In this document: piece after piece, positions 15,840 to 24,053 of the stretch
Numbering within the stretch: the first letter of the stretch is position 1
Layout: every line of letters starts with the position of its first letter
Source of the DNA: Candidatus Saccharimonadota bacterium
Lineage (GTDB): Bacteria; Patescibacteriota; Saccharimonadia; Saccharimonadales; Saccharimonadaceae
Length of the DNA: 40,278 nt
NCBI GenBank assembly: GCA_017479205.1
Contig: JAFVCN010000036.1
Span: 1 to 40,278, forward strand
Direction: 5' to 3'
Program-made: the position numbers and the translations under genes
Notes under the pieces: model-generated
What the model saw: only the letters and a program-made list of their open reading frames with translations
Databases searched by the model: none
Told to the model about the DNA's origin: nothing

Positions 15840-16748
15840 TTAGGCGCCGACGCGATCTTTAGAATTTTTGCGAGTAGCGTTATGTTCGACATATTCAATG
15901 ATTGGAGCGGCGACATTGCGTCCGGTAACGCGTTCGATACCGAATCCTGGAGAGGCATTAACCTCAAGTACTAACGGCCCGCGAGTAGATCTCATGATGT
16001 CGACTCCAGCGATATGAAGCCCCATCGCTTTAGCGGCACGAATAGCAATTTTCTTTTCTTCGTCGGTTAATTTGATTGATTTGCCGTTTCCGCCTTTATG
16101 TAGGTTTGATCTAAAATCATCATCGAGAGATTGGCGTTGCATTGAGGCGACAACTTTTCCGCCAACGACGAAAGCACGAATATCAGTTCCGGCAGACTCT
16201 TTAATGTATTCCTGAAGTAAGATGTTTGTACCGTCTTCATTATAGAGATAAAACGCCTGAAGTGCAGATTTAGCGGCTTTCTTAGTGTCTGCTAAGACGA
16301 CGCCGTTACCGTGAGTTCCGGTTGCAAGTTTAATAATAACCGGAAGTCCGATTTGATCAAGTAGAGCGTCAATATCGGTTGTGTTTCGTGAAACGAAGGT
16401 CTTTGGACTATCGACTCCAGCTTTAGTTAAAATCTGGGCAGCGCGCAATTTATCGCGAGCACGAGTAATTGCGATTGAACTGGAAGCAGTCCAGATTCCT
16501 TGCATCTCGAATTGGCGAACGATTGCACAGCCGTATCTGGTCATATTATTCGAAATACGCGGAATAATAGCATCATATTTTCCGAGCTTTTTGCCTTTAT
16601 AAAAGACTTCTGGATGTTTTTCATCAAGGGAAATGTAACAGTTCTTGTATTTAATTACCTTGACTTCATGACCACGCGCTTCAGCTTCTTCGACTAAACG
16701 CTTAGTCGAGTAGTTCGCGTTGCCGTTAGAAAGAATAGCAATCTTCAT
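15840..16748 (-). CDS. rimK: RimK-family ATP-grasp ligase
   Basis: A 302-aa ATP-grasp enzyme of the RimK family, which adds glutamate residues to the C-terminus of ribosomal protein S6 or related substrates. Features in order: PRISNNMTRYGCAIVRQFE, the ATP-binding LPVIIKLATGTHGNGVVL, LQEYIKESAGTDIRAFVVGGKVVASM, and the metal-binding LVLEVNASPGFGIERVTG. Length matches RimK. It lies 13 bp after the rimB-like gene, with a weak AGGAAA ribosome-binding site, as in the rimB/rimK arrangement seen in many bacteria. Confidence 0.93.
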   Translation of the reverse strand: MKIAILSNGNANYSTKRLVEEAEARGHEVKVIKYKNCYISLDEKHPEVFYKGKKLGKYDAIIPRISNNMTRYGCAIVRQFEMQGIWTASSSIAITRARDKLRAAQILTKAGVDSPKTFVSRNTTDIDALLDQIGLPVIIKLATGTHGNGVVLADTKKAAKSALQAFYLYNEDGTNILLQEYIKESAGTDIRAFVVGGKVVASMQRQSLDDDFRSNLHKGGNGKSIKLTDEEKKIAIRAAKAMGLHIAGVDIMRSTRGPLVLEVNASPGFGIERVTGRNVAAPIIEYVEHNATRKNSKDRVGA

Positions 16749-16761
16749 GATTTTTCCTATT

Positions 16762-17289
16762 TTAGTTAGAATTAATATATTTTTGATGAAATTTATAAGG
16801 ATCTTCGTTTAACTCTTTATTCAAAGGACTAGTTTTAGCGTTCTTCGGGTGTTGTTTTACTTCGGAAAGTCTAACATCAACTAAAAATTTGCCAGAGAGA
16901 GTGCGTCTGCCGATTAAAATCGGGAAGTGATTTTTCTTACGATTAGCTAAAGTTAGTGATGCGAGAACCTTATGGCCGCTAATTTCTACTGGGATTTTTA
17001 CGCGATAACGAATTTGCTCTTCGCCGTTACTACTTCTGATTACCGAAACTTTATAATCTGTACTTTCTATAACTTCACCAGTATAAAATGGACTATCCTT
17101 TGCAAACAGTTTAAATCTTAATTTGCCATCTTCAGAAACTTCAATATCTGACGCCCAGATAGAAGAAGAATCTGCTCCGGTATCGATTTTTGCGGGAACT
17201 TTTTCGACTCCGCCGATTGTAACATAAGCGTTACGTCCGACGATTTCTAAAACTTCCTCCGACCCCTGTTTTTCATTCATCTGTACCAT
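16762..17289 (-). CDS. rimB: RimB-like protein (retroviral-type aspartic protease fold, PF05618 group)
   Basis: A 175-aa protein with the single aspartic motif KIDTGADSSSIWAS (about residues 36-49) and the typical second half: PVEISGHKVLASLTLANR, then FPILIGRRTL and LVDVRL. Proteins of this group were annotated as ATP-dependent zinc proteases and are found beside rimK, where RimB is known to modulate RimK-dependent S6 glutamylation. The start at 17289 is used because the promoter ends 6 nt before it; an ATG at 17280 is an alternative. The gene symbol follows from the neighbourhood. Confidence 0.85.
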   Translation of the reverse strand: MVQMNEKQGSEEVLEIVGRNAYVTIGGVEKVPAKIDTGADSSSIWASDIEVSEDGKLRFKLFAKDSPFYTGEVIESTDYKVSVIRSSNGEEQIRYRVKIPVEISGHKVLASLTLANRKKNHFPILIGRRTLSGKFLVDVRLSEVKQHPKNAKTSPLNKELNEDPYKFHQKYINSN

Positions 17290-17295
17290 GACTAC

Positions 17296-17324
17296 ATTAT
17301 ATCATATTTTTGCAATTTTTTCAA
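17296..17324 (-). promoter_or_regulatory. rimB-rimK promoter (leaderless)
   Basis: Minus strand TTGAAA (17324-17319), a 17-bp spacer and TATAAT (17301-17296) with TGA in front, then 6 nt to the ATG. Confidence 0.7.
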
Positions 17325-17353
17325 GATGCACACGCTTATTTTTCGACAAAAAC

Positions 17354-17370
17354 GCCCTCGTATTGAGGGC
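17354..17370 (-). terminator. terminator of the 72-aa gene
   Basis: GCCCTC (17354-17359) pairs with GAGGGC (17365-17370); the minus strand continues GTTTTTG. Confidence 0.75.
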
Positions 17371-17408
17371 TATTTCTGCTAGATTGCTGAATGTCGCAAG
17401 TTGCGGGA

Positions 17409-17627
17409 TTAGATTGTTAAATATCCGACCACTCCGCCGCCGTAATAATTTTCGACAACGGCTCGACCGGCGCTTAATTCGGCATCTCGAATACGATATT
17501 TTGCGTTTCCGTTTTTATCGTAAGCGACCATGTATGAGCCGAAACCATCTTGAATAGTTAAGTCTTCGCCATTAAGTTCGTAATAAAAGACTCCGTTTCT
17601 AACTAATGCCTCTCTAAGAGTTCCCAT
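17409..17627 (-). CDS. uncharacterised 72-aa protein
   Basis: A small, mildly acidic protein with a good ribosome-binding site (TTGGAGG) 5 nt before the ATG. The sequence suggests a compact beta-rich fold (VFYYELNGEDLTIQDG, YMVAYDKNGNAKYRI) followed by a Gly-rich end (YYGGGVVGYL). There is no signal peptide and no recognised family. Its 5' region is preceded by the structured element at 17691-17794, so its expression may depend on read-through from the upstream operon. Confidence 0.65.
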   Translation of the reverse strand: MGTLREALVRNGVFYYELNGEDLTIQDGFGSYMVAYDKNGNAKYRIRDAELSAGRAVVENYYGGGVVGYLTI

Positions 17628-17690
17628 TTTACCTCCAATTATTTCTACTAGTTTAGCATGGAGTCTTAAAAAAGAAAAATGGTTATGCTG

Positions 17691-17794
17691 AAAAATTAGA
17701 TCCCAACCGGCGTAGAAACCGAGCCAGCAAAAGTTTACTTTTATTGGCGAGGTGCCGCCCGCCGGAAGGAATCTAAACTGAAAGTTTAGATTCC
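17691..17794 (-). other. structured RNA element: mutually exclusive hairpins, possible attenuator
   Basis: On the minus strand a 12-bp hairpin (17794-17783 with 17779-17768, triloop) overlaps the stop codon of the 118-aa gene. Its 3' arm (TTAGATTCC, 17776-17768) can alternatively pair with GGGATCTAA (17704-17696). That second stem continues into CCGGCG/CGCCGG (17765-17760 with 17712-17707) and is followed at once by TTTTT (17695-17691), like an intrinsic terminator. A small AAAAG-TAAA-CTTTT hairpin sits inside. The G-U pair in the outer stem exists only on the minus strand, supporting that orientation. Whether it is a switch or just an elaborate terminator is not known. Confidence 0.5.
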
Positions 17795-18142
17795 TAGAGA
17801 TTCGTCTGAAAGCGGTTCTTCTCCGAACGGCGCATTTACTTTACGAAGTTTTTCAGAGGCGGAATTAAATTCTTTTAGGTATTCGTCGAGGACTTTATCG
17901 GTTATATCGCCAGAATCGGAGAACTTGTAAGAGTTATCGGTTTTATTTTCTTCGCTATTGCTATGAGCGCTTGGACAATCTGCTTCTGGCATTGAACAAT
18001 CAAGATAAATGTCGCCAGATGTATGATAAATATAGAGCGAAATAAGGCTAGTTGTTAACGCAATGAGGACCGATAAAACTCCCAGTAGAACTAAATTTCT
18101 ACCGCCACGAATTTCATCTGGATTTTTTTCTGGCTCGCTCAT
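17786..18142 (-). CDS. single-pass membrane protein, unknown function
   Basis: A 118-aa protein with a short charged cytoplasmic N-terminus, one TM segment (about residues 18-40) and an acidic Ser-rich exterior part carrying two cysteines (CSMPEADC) that may form a disulfide. The ATG overlaps the stop of the upstream secreted protein (ATGA), so the two are translationally coupled and probably work together at the envelope. No family recognised. Confidence 0.72.
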   Translation of the reverse strand: MSEPEKNPDEIRGGRNLVLLGVLSVLIALTTSLISLYIYHTSGDIYLDCSMPEADCPSAHSNSEENKTDNSYKFSDSGDITDKVLDEYLKEFNSASEKLRKVNAPFGEEPLSDESLGI

Positions 18143-18672
18143 TTTTTATACTCCTTAAACCAAGTAGTATAGTCGGTAACTGCTTGAGAGAAATCGGAAA
18201 CGTCGTTTAGAAGAATGCGAGCTGAACTGGATACGTTCTCGCGTTCCTGACGGGTTTTTTGAAGCTGGCTGTAAAAATCTTTAGGACTGGTTTTACAATC
18301 AATTGAAAGTAGTTCCTCAAATTCTTTACTATAGTTAATATAGTTTTGGTTAAAGAAATCGCGGTCATAAGAAAAGTCGGTTTGTAAATCTGCCAGATTT
18401 GAATCGAAAAGGTTATTTTTCATTAGACGGACGTTTAGAGGAGTAATAAAATCGGTTAGGAGCGATTGATAAGTTCGTCCGAGGGAAATGCGAGTATTTC
18501 TATCGGCGTTTTGAGTGCGTTTAAGAGATTCTTTAATCGAAGCGCAGTTTGTTTCGATATTACTTAATTTTTCTTCAGAAATTGTAGTGGTTTCTTCTGC
18601 AAAAACAGGGAAAACTGAGAAATAGGAAAAAATGAACAAACTAATAAATAGAGCTAAAAATTTCCTCTTCAT
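18139..18672 (-). CDS. secreted helical protein, unknown function
   Basis: A 177-aa protein with a clear signal peptide (basic MKRK, a hydrophobic core rich in Phe/Leu, and cleavage expected near VFAEE). The mature part is mostly helical, with heptad-like stretches such as ISEEKLSNIETNCASIKESL and the region around YSKEFEELLSIDC, and it has two cysteines. First gene of a two-gene operon with the membrane protein downstream. The promoter (TGA-TAGAAT) ends 6 nt before the ATG. Confidence 0.75.
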   Translation of the reverse strand: MKRKFLALFISLFIFSYFSVFPVFAEETTTISEEKLSNIETNCASIKESLKRTQNADRNTRISLGRTYQSLLTDFITPLNVRLMKNNLFDSNLADLQTDFSYDRDFFNQNYINYSKEFEELLSIDCKTSPKDFYSQLQKTRQERENVSSSARILLNDVSDFSQAVTDYTTWFKEYKK

Positions 18673-18678
18673 AAGTCT

Positions 18679-18687
18679 ATTCTATCA
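18679..18687 (-). promoter_or_regulatory. extended -10 promoter of the envelope operon (leaderless)
   Basis: Minus strand TGA-TAGAAT, then 6 nt to the ATG at 18672; divergent from the ABC transporter promoter. Confidence 0.55.
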
Positions 18688-18704
18688 TAGATTAACCGAA
18701 GATA

Positions 18705-18713
18705 TGCTAAAAT
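18705..18713 (+). promoter_or_regulatory. extended -10 promoter of the ABC transporter (near-leaderless)
   Basis: TGC-TAAAAT ends at 18713, 8 nt before the ATG at 18722. Confidence 0.55.
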
Positions 18714-18721
18714 AGATATGT

Positions 18722-19492
18722 ATGGAAAAGTCTAAATTAAAGGCGGAGGAAAGAACTCCGTTAATTGAAATTACAAATCTTTCAAAGACCTATGGAAAAC
18801 GTTCAACAGCGTTTAAGGCACTTGAAAAAATCAATCTTAAAATTTATTCTGGAGAATCGGTTGCGATTATTGGAAAATCTGGCTCTGGAAAATCTACGCT
18901 AATGCACTTAATGGCGCTACTTGATCAGCCGACAAAAGGTTCGATTAAAGTGATGGGTGCGAATGCTTCAAGGCTAAAGGGGCGAAAACTAAATAAACTA
19001 CGAAATAAATACTTTGGATTCGTTTTTCAACAGTTCTTTATGAACTCTAACGATACCGTTTTAGAAAATGTTTTATTACCGTTAAAAATCGCGAAAGTTA
19101 GTCGTTTTAAGCGTAAGAAAATCGCTTTAAAAGCGCTTGATATTGTGGATCTTGAAAATAAAGCAAAAAATAAGGCGACGGATCTTTCTGGAGGGCAAAA
19201 ACAGAGGGTTTGTATTGCGCGGGCGATTGTAAATAACCCGAAAATTATTTTCGCGGACGAGCCGACCGGAAACCTCGACTCCGGAACTGGGAAGAAAATC
19301 GTAGATTTACTTTTTGGGCTAAATAAGAAAGGTGTAACTTTAATTATCGTTACTCACGACGAAGATCTTGCTGCTCTCTGCGATAGACAAGTCCGAATTG
19401 TTGATGGAAACATTGTTGCTGAAACTAGGAGTAAACGTGGCTCAAGTCTAAGAAGCCGCTCAATCAGAGAAGGCGAAAAGGAGGATAGATAA
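18722..19492 (+). CDS. ABC transporter ATP-binding protein (MacB/LolD type)
   Basis: A 256-aa nucleotide-binding subunit with Walker [10 protein letters not shown] (residues 51-59), a Q-loop (FVFQQFFM), the ABC signature LSGGQKQR, Walker [11 protein letters not shown]-loop NLDSGTG and H-loop VTHD. The spacing and the LGLDQPTKG-like region place it in the MacB/LolD/FtsE branch. The C-terminus has a Ser/Arg-rich tail. The stop overlaps the permease ATG (TAATG), so the two form one transporter. Substrate unknown; export of a peptide, lipoprotein or antimicrobial is typical. Confidence 0.93.
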   Translation: MEKSKLKAEERTPLIEITNLSKTYGKRSTAFKALEKINLKIYSGESVAIIGKSGSGKSTLMHLMALLDQPTKGSIKVMGANASRLKGRKLNKLRNKYFGFVFQQFFMNSNDTVLENVLLPLKIAKVSRFKRKKIALKALDIVDLENKAKNKATDLSGGQKQRVCIARAIVNNPKIIFADEPTGNLDSGTGKKIVDLLFGLNKKGVTLIIVTHDEDLAALCDRQVRIVDGNIVAETRSKRGSSLRSRSIREGEKEDR

Positions 19493-20805
19493 TGAAAATC
19501 TCTGATTTAATAACTTCCGCGAATCGAAATCTTTTGCGAAATAAGACCCGTTCGTTCTTAACAATTCTCGCAATTTTCGTCGGTAGTTTTACGATTATTT
19601 TAAGCTCCGCGATTAATGCTGGCGTAAACGATTTTATTGACAAACAAGTCGCTTCTATCGGCGGCGATGGTTTTATTGAAGTGATGCCGGCAGCGGCGAG
19701 CGAACAGATTATGGAAAGAATGCAGAGTGGGGAAAAAGTAACGGAATATAACGAGAAGACCGGTAGCGTTACTTCCGCCAGTATTTCTGAAGAAGATTTT
19801 GAGGCCATGAAAAAAGTTGATGGCGTGAAAGAATTAGAAGTATATCATATTTTGAGCCCGGAATGGATGCGCTTAAAAAATGCCGAAAAGAAATATAATG
19901 TTTCAGTCGAGTATTTTCCGGTAGGAACAATGAACGTCGACCTATCGGCAGGTCGAATGACTAACGATAAATCGGATGATTATGAGATTGTTGTCAATGA
20001 AGATTGGCTAAAACCGTTTGGCCTAGATAAGGCTGAAGACGCAATCGGAAAGACAGTTGAAATCGCGACAAAACAAACTGTAAAATGTTATGTAGCTCCG
20101 AGCGATTGTCTAGCGGTTGTCGAGGCAAAAATCGTCGGTGTTCAAGCGCCAGGGGTTCTTTCGGTAAGCGGAGACTTACATATCAGTAGAGCGCTCGATC
20201 AGGAGCTTTATCGTTTGGCGAACGAAGGCATTTCGGAAGAAAGCCTAGGAATATACTTTGCTGTCGGCGAAGTCGAGCCAGATAAAATTGAGGACATTAG
20301 AAAGACTTTTAAGGAAATTGGTTCTGGCTACACTTTTATTACGGTTGATGATACGGTCGGAATGATTAGGACTTTCTTTGATGTAATTCTTACCGTCTTT
20401 AATATCTTTGGTGTGATTGCGCTTATTGCGGCCGCTATCGGAATTATCAATACTCTCTTTATGAGCGTTCAGGAGCGCACTCGCGAAATCGGACTTGATA
20501 AGGCTCTCGGAATGAGTCGAGTTAAAATCTTCCTAAGTTTTTCGATTGAAGCTATTTCTCTCGGTTTCTGGGGTTCAGTTTTTGGCATTATCGTGTCGAT
20601 GTTAATTGGTTTTAGTGTAAATAATTTTCTTCATAGCGAAGGTCAAATTCTCGAAACTTTCCCGACTTTTGAGTTGGCCCGCTTTAGTCCAGAAGTAATT
20701 ATCCCGATTGTTCTTCTCGTAATGTTTATTGCGTTCCTTGCCGGAACTGCGCCAGCTCTCCAAGCCGCGAAGAAAAATCCGATCGACGCTCTTCGCTACG
20801 AATAG
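19492..20805 (+). CDS. ABC transporter permease (MacB/FtsX type)
   Basis: A 437-aa permease with one N-terminal TM segment (about residues 21-44), a large periplasmic MacB-PCD-like domain (about 45-280) and three C-terminal TM segments of the FtsX core. Between the first two lies MSVQERTREIGLDKALGMSR, the well-known coupling segment of this family. It ends LQAAKKNPIDALRYE, the standard C-terminal motif. The periplasmic domain has a Cys pair (CYVAPSDC). It pairs with the ATPase upstream. Confidence 0.93.
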   Translation: MKISDLITSANRNLLRNKTRSFLTILAIFVGSFTIILSSAINAGVNDFIDKQVASIGGDGFIEVMPAAASEQIMERMQSGEKVTEYNEKTGSVTSASISEEDFEAMKKVDGVKELEVYHILSPEWMRLKNAEKKYNVSVEYFPVGTMNVDLSAGRMTNDKSDDYEIVVNEDWLKPFGLDKAEDAIGKTVEIATKQTVKCYVAPSDCLAVVEAKIVGVQAPGVLSVSGDLHISRALDQELYRLANEGISEESLGIYFAVGEVEPDKIEDIRKTFKEIGSGYTFITVDDTVGMIRTFFDVILTVFNIFGVIALIAAAIGIINTLFMSVQERTREIGLDKALGMSRVKIFLSFSIEAISLGFWGSVFGIIVSMLIGFSVNNFLHSEGQILETFPTFELARFSPEVIIPIVLLVMFIAFLAGTAPALQAAKKNPIDALRYE

Positions 20806-20813
20806 CTAGTTGA

Positions 20814-20851
20814 TTAGCACTCTTGCTTTTTGAGTGCTAATGCGCTATAAT
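20814..20851 (+). promoter_or_regulatory. CIRCE operator overlapping the dnaJ promoter
   Basis: TTAGCACTC (20814-20822), a 9-nt spacer and GAGTGCTAA (20832-20840), a perfect CIRCE. The -35 TTGCTT (20823-20828) lies in the spacer and TATAAT (20846-20851) is 17 bp downstream, an arrangement identical to that of dnaK. The ATG follows 10 nt later, so dnaJ is nearly leaderless. Confidence 0.95.
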
Positions 20852-20861
20852 TATTATAATT

Positions 20862-21797
20862 ATGGCAACAAAAAGAGACTATTATGAAATTCTAGGCGTA
20901 TCGAAAAACGCCTCTGATGACGATATTAAAAAGGCTTATAGGAAGCTCGCTTTAAAATATCATCCGGACCGAAATCCTGGAAATAAAGAAGCGGAAGCGA
21001 AGTTTAAGGAAGCGACCGAGGCGCACGAGGTGCTTTCGGATAAACAGAAACGCGCGCGTTATGATCAGTTCGGTCATGCAGGTGTAAATGGCGGCGCTAG
21101 TGGAGGCTTCGGCGGCGGTAATCCTTTTGGTGGTGGCTTTTCTGGAAATCCGTTTGGACAGGGTTCCTATTCGCAGTCATTTAGTTTTAACGGTGTTGAT
21201 ATTGACCTGGAAGATATTTTAGGCTCGATGTTCGGAGGGGGTGGATTTGGCGGTCGCCGTCGAAATCGTGGAGCTGATTTACAAACTTCGGTAACGATTG
21301 AGTTTAAGGAATCGATTTTTGGTGTAACGAAGATGGTTTCGGTTGAAGGAAAAAATATTAAGTTGAAGATTCCGGCGGGGATTGAGGACGGAATGAGAAT
21401 TCGTCTTGCTGGGCGAGGCGGTGTGGCACCAGAAAAAGGTGGCGAGAACGGTGATCTTTATGTTGTAGTTCACGTTAAGTCTCATAAAACGCTGGTCCGC
21501 GAGGGAAGAATTATCCTTTCGGAAGAACATATTTCGATGGTTGATGCGGCGCTTGGCTGTGAAGTTGAGGTTGAGACGATTGATGGGCTGGTTACAATGA
21601 AAGTCCCGGCGGGAACACAGTCAGGAACGCCGTTTAAACTTTCTGGACACGGTGTCCCGATTCGTGCCGACGGCGATCGTGGCCCGCACATTGTCTCGAT
21701 TATTGTTGACACTCCAACAAAACTGACGAAGAAACAACGCGAACTCCTCGAAGAATTCCGCTCCGGCTCGGCAAAGAAACGCGGGTTCTTCGGGTAA
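20862..21797 (+). CDS. dnaJ: DnaJ-type co-chaperone lacking the zinc-finger domain
   Basis: A 311-aa Hsp40: a J domain with the HPD motif (YHPDRNPG, about residues 32-39), a Gly/Phe-rich linker (about 74-130) and the two beta-barrel C-terminal domains. The four CxxCxGxG zinc-binding repeats of class A DnaJ are absent; the linker passes straight from [17 protein letters not shown] into the C-terminal domain, as in class B (CbpA-like) proteins. It stimulates the DnaK ATPase and delivers clients. The CIRCE promoter shows it is the stress-regulated partner of the DnaK encoded 14 kb upstream. Confidence 0.93.
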   Translation: MATKRDYYEILGVSKNASDDDIKKAYRKLALKYHPDRNPGNKEAEAKFKEATEAHEVLSDKQKRARYDQFGHAGVNGGASGGFGGGNPFGGGFSGNPFGQGSYSQSFSFNGVDIDLEDILGSMFGGGGFGGRRRNRGADLQTSVTIEFKESIFGVTKMVSVEGKNIKLKIPAGIEDGMRIRLAGRGGVAPEKGGENGDLYVVVHVKSHKTLVREGRIILSEEHISMVDAALGCEVEVETIDGLVTMKVPAGTQSGTPFKLSGHGVPIRADGDRGPHIVSIIVDTPTKLTKKQRELLEEFRSGSAKKRGFFG

Positions 21798-21802
21798 TAT
21801 GC

Positions 21803-21868
21803 TATACTTAAAGTATTGGAGGCAGGACCTGCATTGGATATATGCGGGACACCGCCTCCTCTTTTTTA
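21803..21868 (+). ncRNA. candidate small RNA or structured terminator after dnaJ
   Basis: An extended -10 (TGC-TATACT, TATACT at 21803-21808) is followed 10 nt later by a folded element. Outer stem GGAGGC/GCCTCC (21818-21823, 21854-21859); inner stem CCTGCAT/ATGCGGG (21828-21834, 21842-21848) with a 7-nt loop containing GGA; then C and six Ts (21862-21867). The element has both a start signal and a terminator, so a transcript of about 50 nt is possible. It may also simply terminate dnaJ. It does not match SRP RNA or 6S RNA as far as I can tell. Confidence 0.5.
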
Positions 21869-21872
21869 GCTC

Positions 21873-21901
21873 TTGAGAAAATAACCATAAGAAGCTATAA
21901 T
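21873..21901 (+). promoter_or_regulatory. upstream promoter of the exopolysaccharide operon
   Basis: TTGAGA (21873-21878), a 17-bp spacer and TATAAT (21896-21901). It would give a leader of about 120 nt. Confidence 0.7.
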
Positions 21902-21973
21902 AAACTCAGTAGAGGGTGGAAAATAAAAACTTAAATCGCACATAACTATATGCAAGGAAATGTTATCTAGCTA

Positions 21974-22002
21974 TTGCCTTTTTATAGTTTTTATGCTATA
22001 AT
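21974..22002 (+). promoter_or_regulatory. proximal promoter of the exopolysaccharide operon
   Basis: TTGCCT (21974-21979), a 17-bp spacer and TATAAT (21997-22002) preceded by TGC (extended -10). The leader to the GTG at 22030 is about 20 nt. Confidence 0.75.
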
Positions 22003-22029
22003 ATAGGCAGTAGTTAATGGGTTTAAAAA

Positions 22030-22914
22030 GTGAAGAAATCAGATAAGAAAAACGTAGGATTACGTGCGCTAAAAAAGTCCACAAAAAGCAAAGCGTTGCC
22101 TTTTTCTGTTTTAATTCCTATTTATAAAAAAGAAAAACCTGAATATTTTGATGATGCACTAAAAAGTATCTTTAGCCAAACTGTCTTACCAAATGAAGTT
22201 GTTATATGTGAAGATGGTCTTCTAACGAAGGAGCTAGATAAGATAGTTAATAAATATAAGAGAAAATATCCAAAAATTTTGAAAATTGTTAAGTTTAAAG
22301 AGAATCGCGGACTCGGGAGAACTCTTCGAGACGGAGTTCTAAAGTGTTCTAATGAAATTATTTTCCGTGCGGATTCGGATGATATCTCCTTGCCAAACAG
22401 ATTCGAAAAACAATTAGAATTTCTCAAAGAAAATAATATAGACGTAATCGGCTCCACTATTTCTGAATTTGACGAAAAAATGGAGAAACATACTGGTGAT
22501 AGAATTGTTCCGGAAAGAAATCGAGATATAGTTATTTTTGCGGAGCGCCGAAATCCAATTAACCATATGTCAGTTGGCTTTAAGAAAAGCAAAGTTTTGG
22601 CGGCTGGGAATTATCAAGATATGCCAGGGTTCGAAGATTATTTTCTTTGGGTAAGAATGCTAATGATGGGATGTGAATTCTATAATCTACAGGGGCCGTT
22701 AGTTAAGGTTCGCGGTGGTTCGTCTATGATAAGACGACGCGGTGGCAGGAAATATACCAATTCGTTAATTAAATTCGAGAGAACCATATACAAAAGAGGA
22801 TTTATTACTAGAATTGAACTATTCGAAAATATCTTCTTACGTTCAATAGCTTCGTTCTCGCCGAATTTTATCCGAGAGAAGTTTTATCAAAAAACTCTAA
22901 GAGGAAGAGCATAA
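22030..22914 (+). CDS. family 2 glycosyltransferase
   Basis: A 294-aa GT-A fold enzyme. PFSVLIPIYKKEKPEYFDDAL is the nucleotide-sugar-binding start, VVICEDG the first acidic motif, ENRGLGRTLRDGVLKCSNE the loop, and FRADSDDIS the metal-binding DxD (about residue 117). PGFEDYFLWVRML is the acceptor/catalytic region. The start is a GTG at 22030; the N-terminal 20 residues are Lys-rich. First gene of the seven-gene polysaccharide operon; its TAA overlaps the next ATG. Confidence 0.92.
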   Translation: MKKSDKKNVGLRALKKSTKSKALPFSVLIPIYKKEKPEYFDDALKSIFSQTVLPNEVVICEDGLLTKELDKIVNKYKRKYPKILKIVKFKENRGLGRTLRDGVLKCSNEIIFRADSDDISLPNRFEKQLEFLKENNIDVIGSTISEFDEKMEKHTGDRIVPERNRDIVIFAERRNPINHMSVGFKKSKVLAAGNYQDMPGFEDYFLWVRMLMMGCEFYNLQGPLVKVRGGSSMIRRRGGRKYTNSLIKFERTIYKRGFITRIELFENIFLRSIASFSPNFIREKFYQKTLRGRA

Positions 22915-24053
22915 TGCTATTGCTTGCTTTTTTCTTTCTTCTGACCTTTTTCCCTATGATTAGTGTAGGCAGTTTTTCTATTCCGACCATTCTTATATTT
23001 TCTCCAATTTTGTTTTTTAAAAAGACGAAATTTAACTTTAATTTGTTAAAAGTTTCATTTATCGCATCTTTGGTATTATGTCTTATACATACGCCAGTCC
23101 TATTTGCGACTAATAACCTTACTCTAAAAGGTTTTTCATACATCCTTTATCCATTATTTATTTTCCTAATCTTTACTTTAATCTCAAATATTTTTAATAG
23201 AGTCAAGAAAGAAAAACTTTTTAAGTACTTGAAGATATTCCTCTTAATCCAGCTAGTTTTTTGTGTTTTACAGATTACGAATATATTTAACATAAATGAG
23301 ATATTAAATAATGTATATCTATTCTGGCAGTCGACAAACGCTCTTAAAACAACTGGTCTACTAGAAGTTTCTTATCGTCCGTTTGGTACCATCGGTAGCC
23401 CAATTTATCTAGCCATTATTTCATTTGCTTTTGGAGAAATATTAAGGCTAAATAATAGCAATAAAGTTTGGTATTTAATTTCTATAGCACTTATATTATT
23501 AAGTGGCGCTAAAATTGTCATTATAGCATTAGCTATTCTCTTATTCTATAGGTATATTTTAAAAATTTTATTAAAGCATCCGATCAAAAGCTTGGCTGCT
23601 AGCTTAGTGTTTATTCTAATAGCCTATCTTTCTGTTAAATACATTCCGTTTATGCAAATTCTTTATAATAGATTTTTTATCGAGGGGAATAGTGTGCTTG
23701 ATGATTATAGTTTATCTTATAGATTGTCCATGCTTGAACTTTTTAAGGATAATATGAACTTTCTATTCTTCGGTGGATATGGAATAGAAAACTTTCCTCC
23801 GTATGTGGATAGTGAAATTATTTTAAGAGGTATGCAATTAGGAATAGTTGGCTTTTCTACAACTTTGACACCGTATCTTTCGATGAAGCAAGTTATAGAA
23901 AAGAGATCCTTAGAAATGAAACCGTCTATTAGACAATATTTATTTGTTCTAGCATTATGTTCTATGACGTCTGTTGTGTTTACTAACCTCTATCTCATAC
24001 CATACATTCTATTGTTGCCATCTACGCTACTTATGAAGAGGAGCAAAAAATGA
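22914..24053 (+). CDS. polysaccharide polymerase-like (Wzy/O-antigen ligase type) membrane protein
   Basis: A 379-aa protein with about ten hydrophobic segments and a larger extracytoplasmic loop (about residues 225-300) between two late TM segments, the typical layout of Wzy polymerases and WaaL ligases. Family sequence motifs are too weak to decide between them; the position within a GT/flippase operon favours Wzy. TAATG and ATGA overlaps connect it with both neighbours. No cysteine-rich or enzymatic motif otherwise. Confidence 0.72.
   Translation: MLLLAFFFLLTFFPMISVGSFSIPTILIFSPILFFKKTKFNFNLLKVSFIASLVLCLIHTPVLFATNNLTLKGFSYILYPLFIFLIFTLISNIFNRVKKEKLFKYLKIFLLIQLVFCVLQITNIFNINEILNNVYLFWQSTNALKTTGLLEVSYRPFGTIGSPIYLAIISFAFGEILRLNNSNKVWYLISIALILLSGAKIVIIALAILLFYRYILKILLKHPIKSLAASLVFILIAYLSVKYIPFMQILYNRFFIEGNSVLDDYSLSYRLSMLELFKDNMNFLFFGGYGIENFPPYVDSEIILRGMQLGIVGFSTTLTPYLSMKQVIEKRSLEMKPSIRQYLFVLALCSMTSVVFTNLYLIPYILLLPSTLLMKRSKK

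Noticed and set aside
21803-21868. SRP (4.5S) RNA identity for the small RNA candidate
   Set aside because: The conserved GGAAG/AGCAGCC core of SRP RNA is missing and the element is too short.
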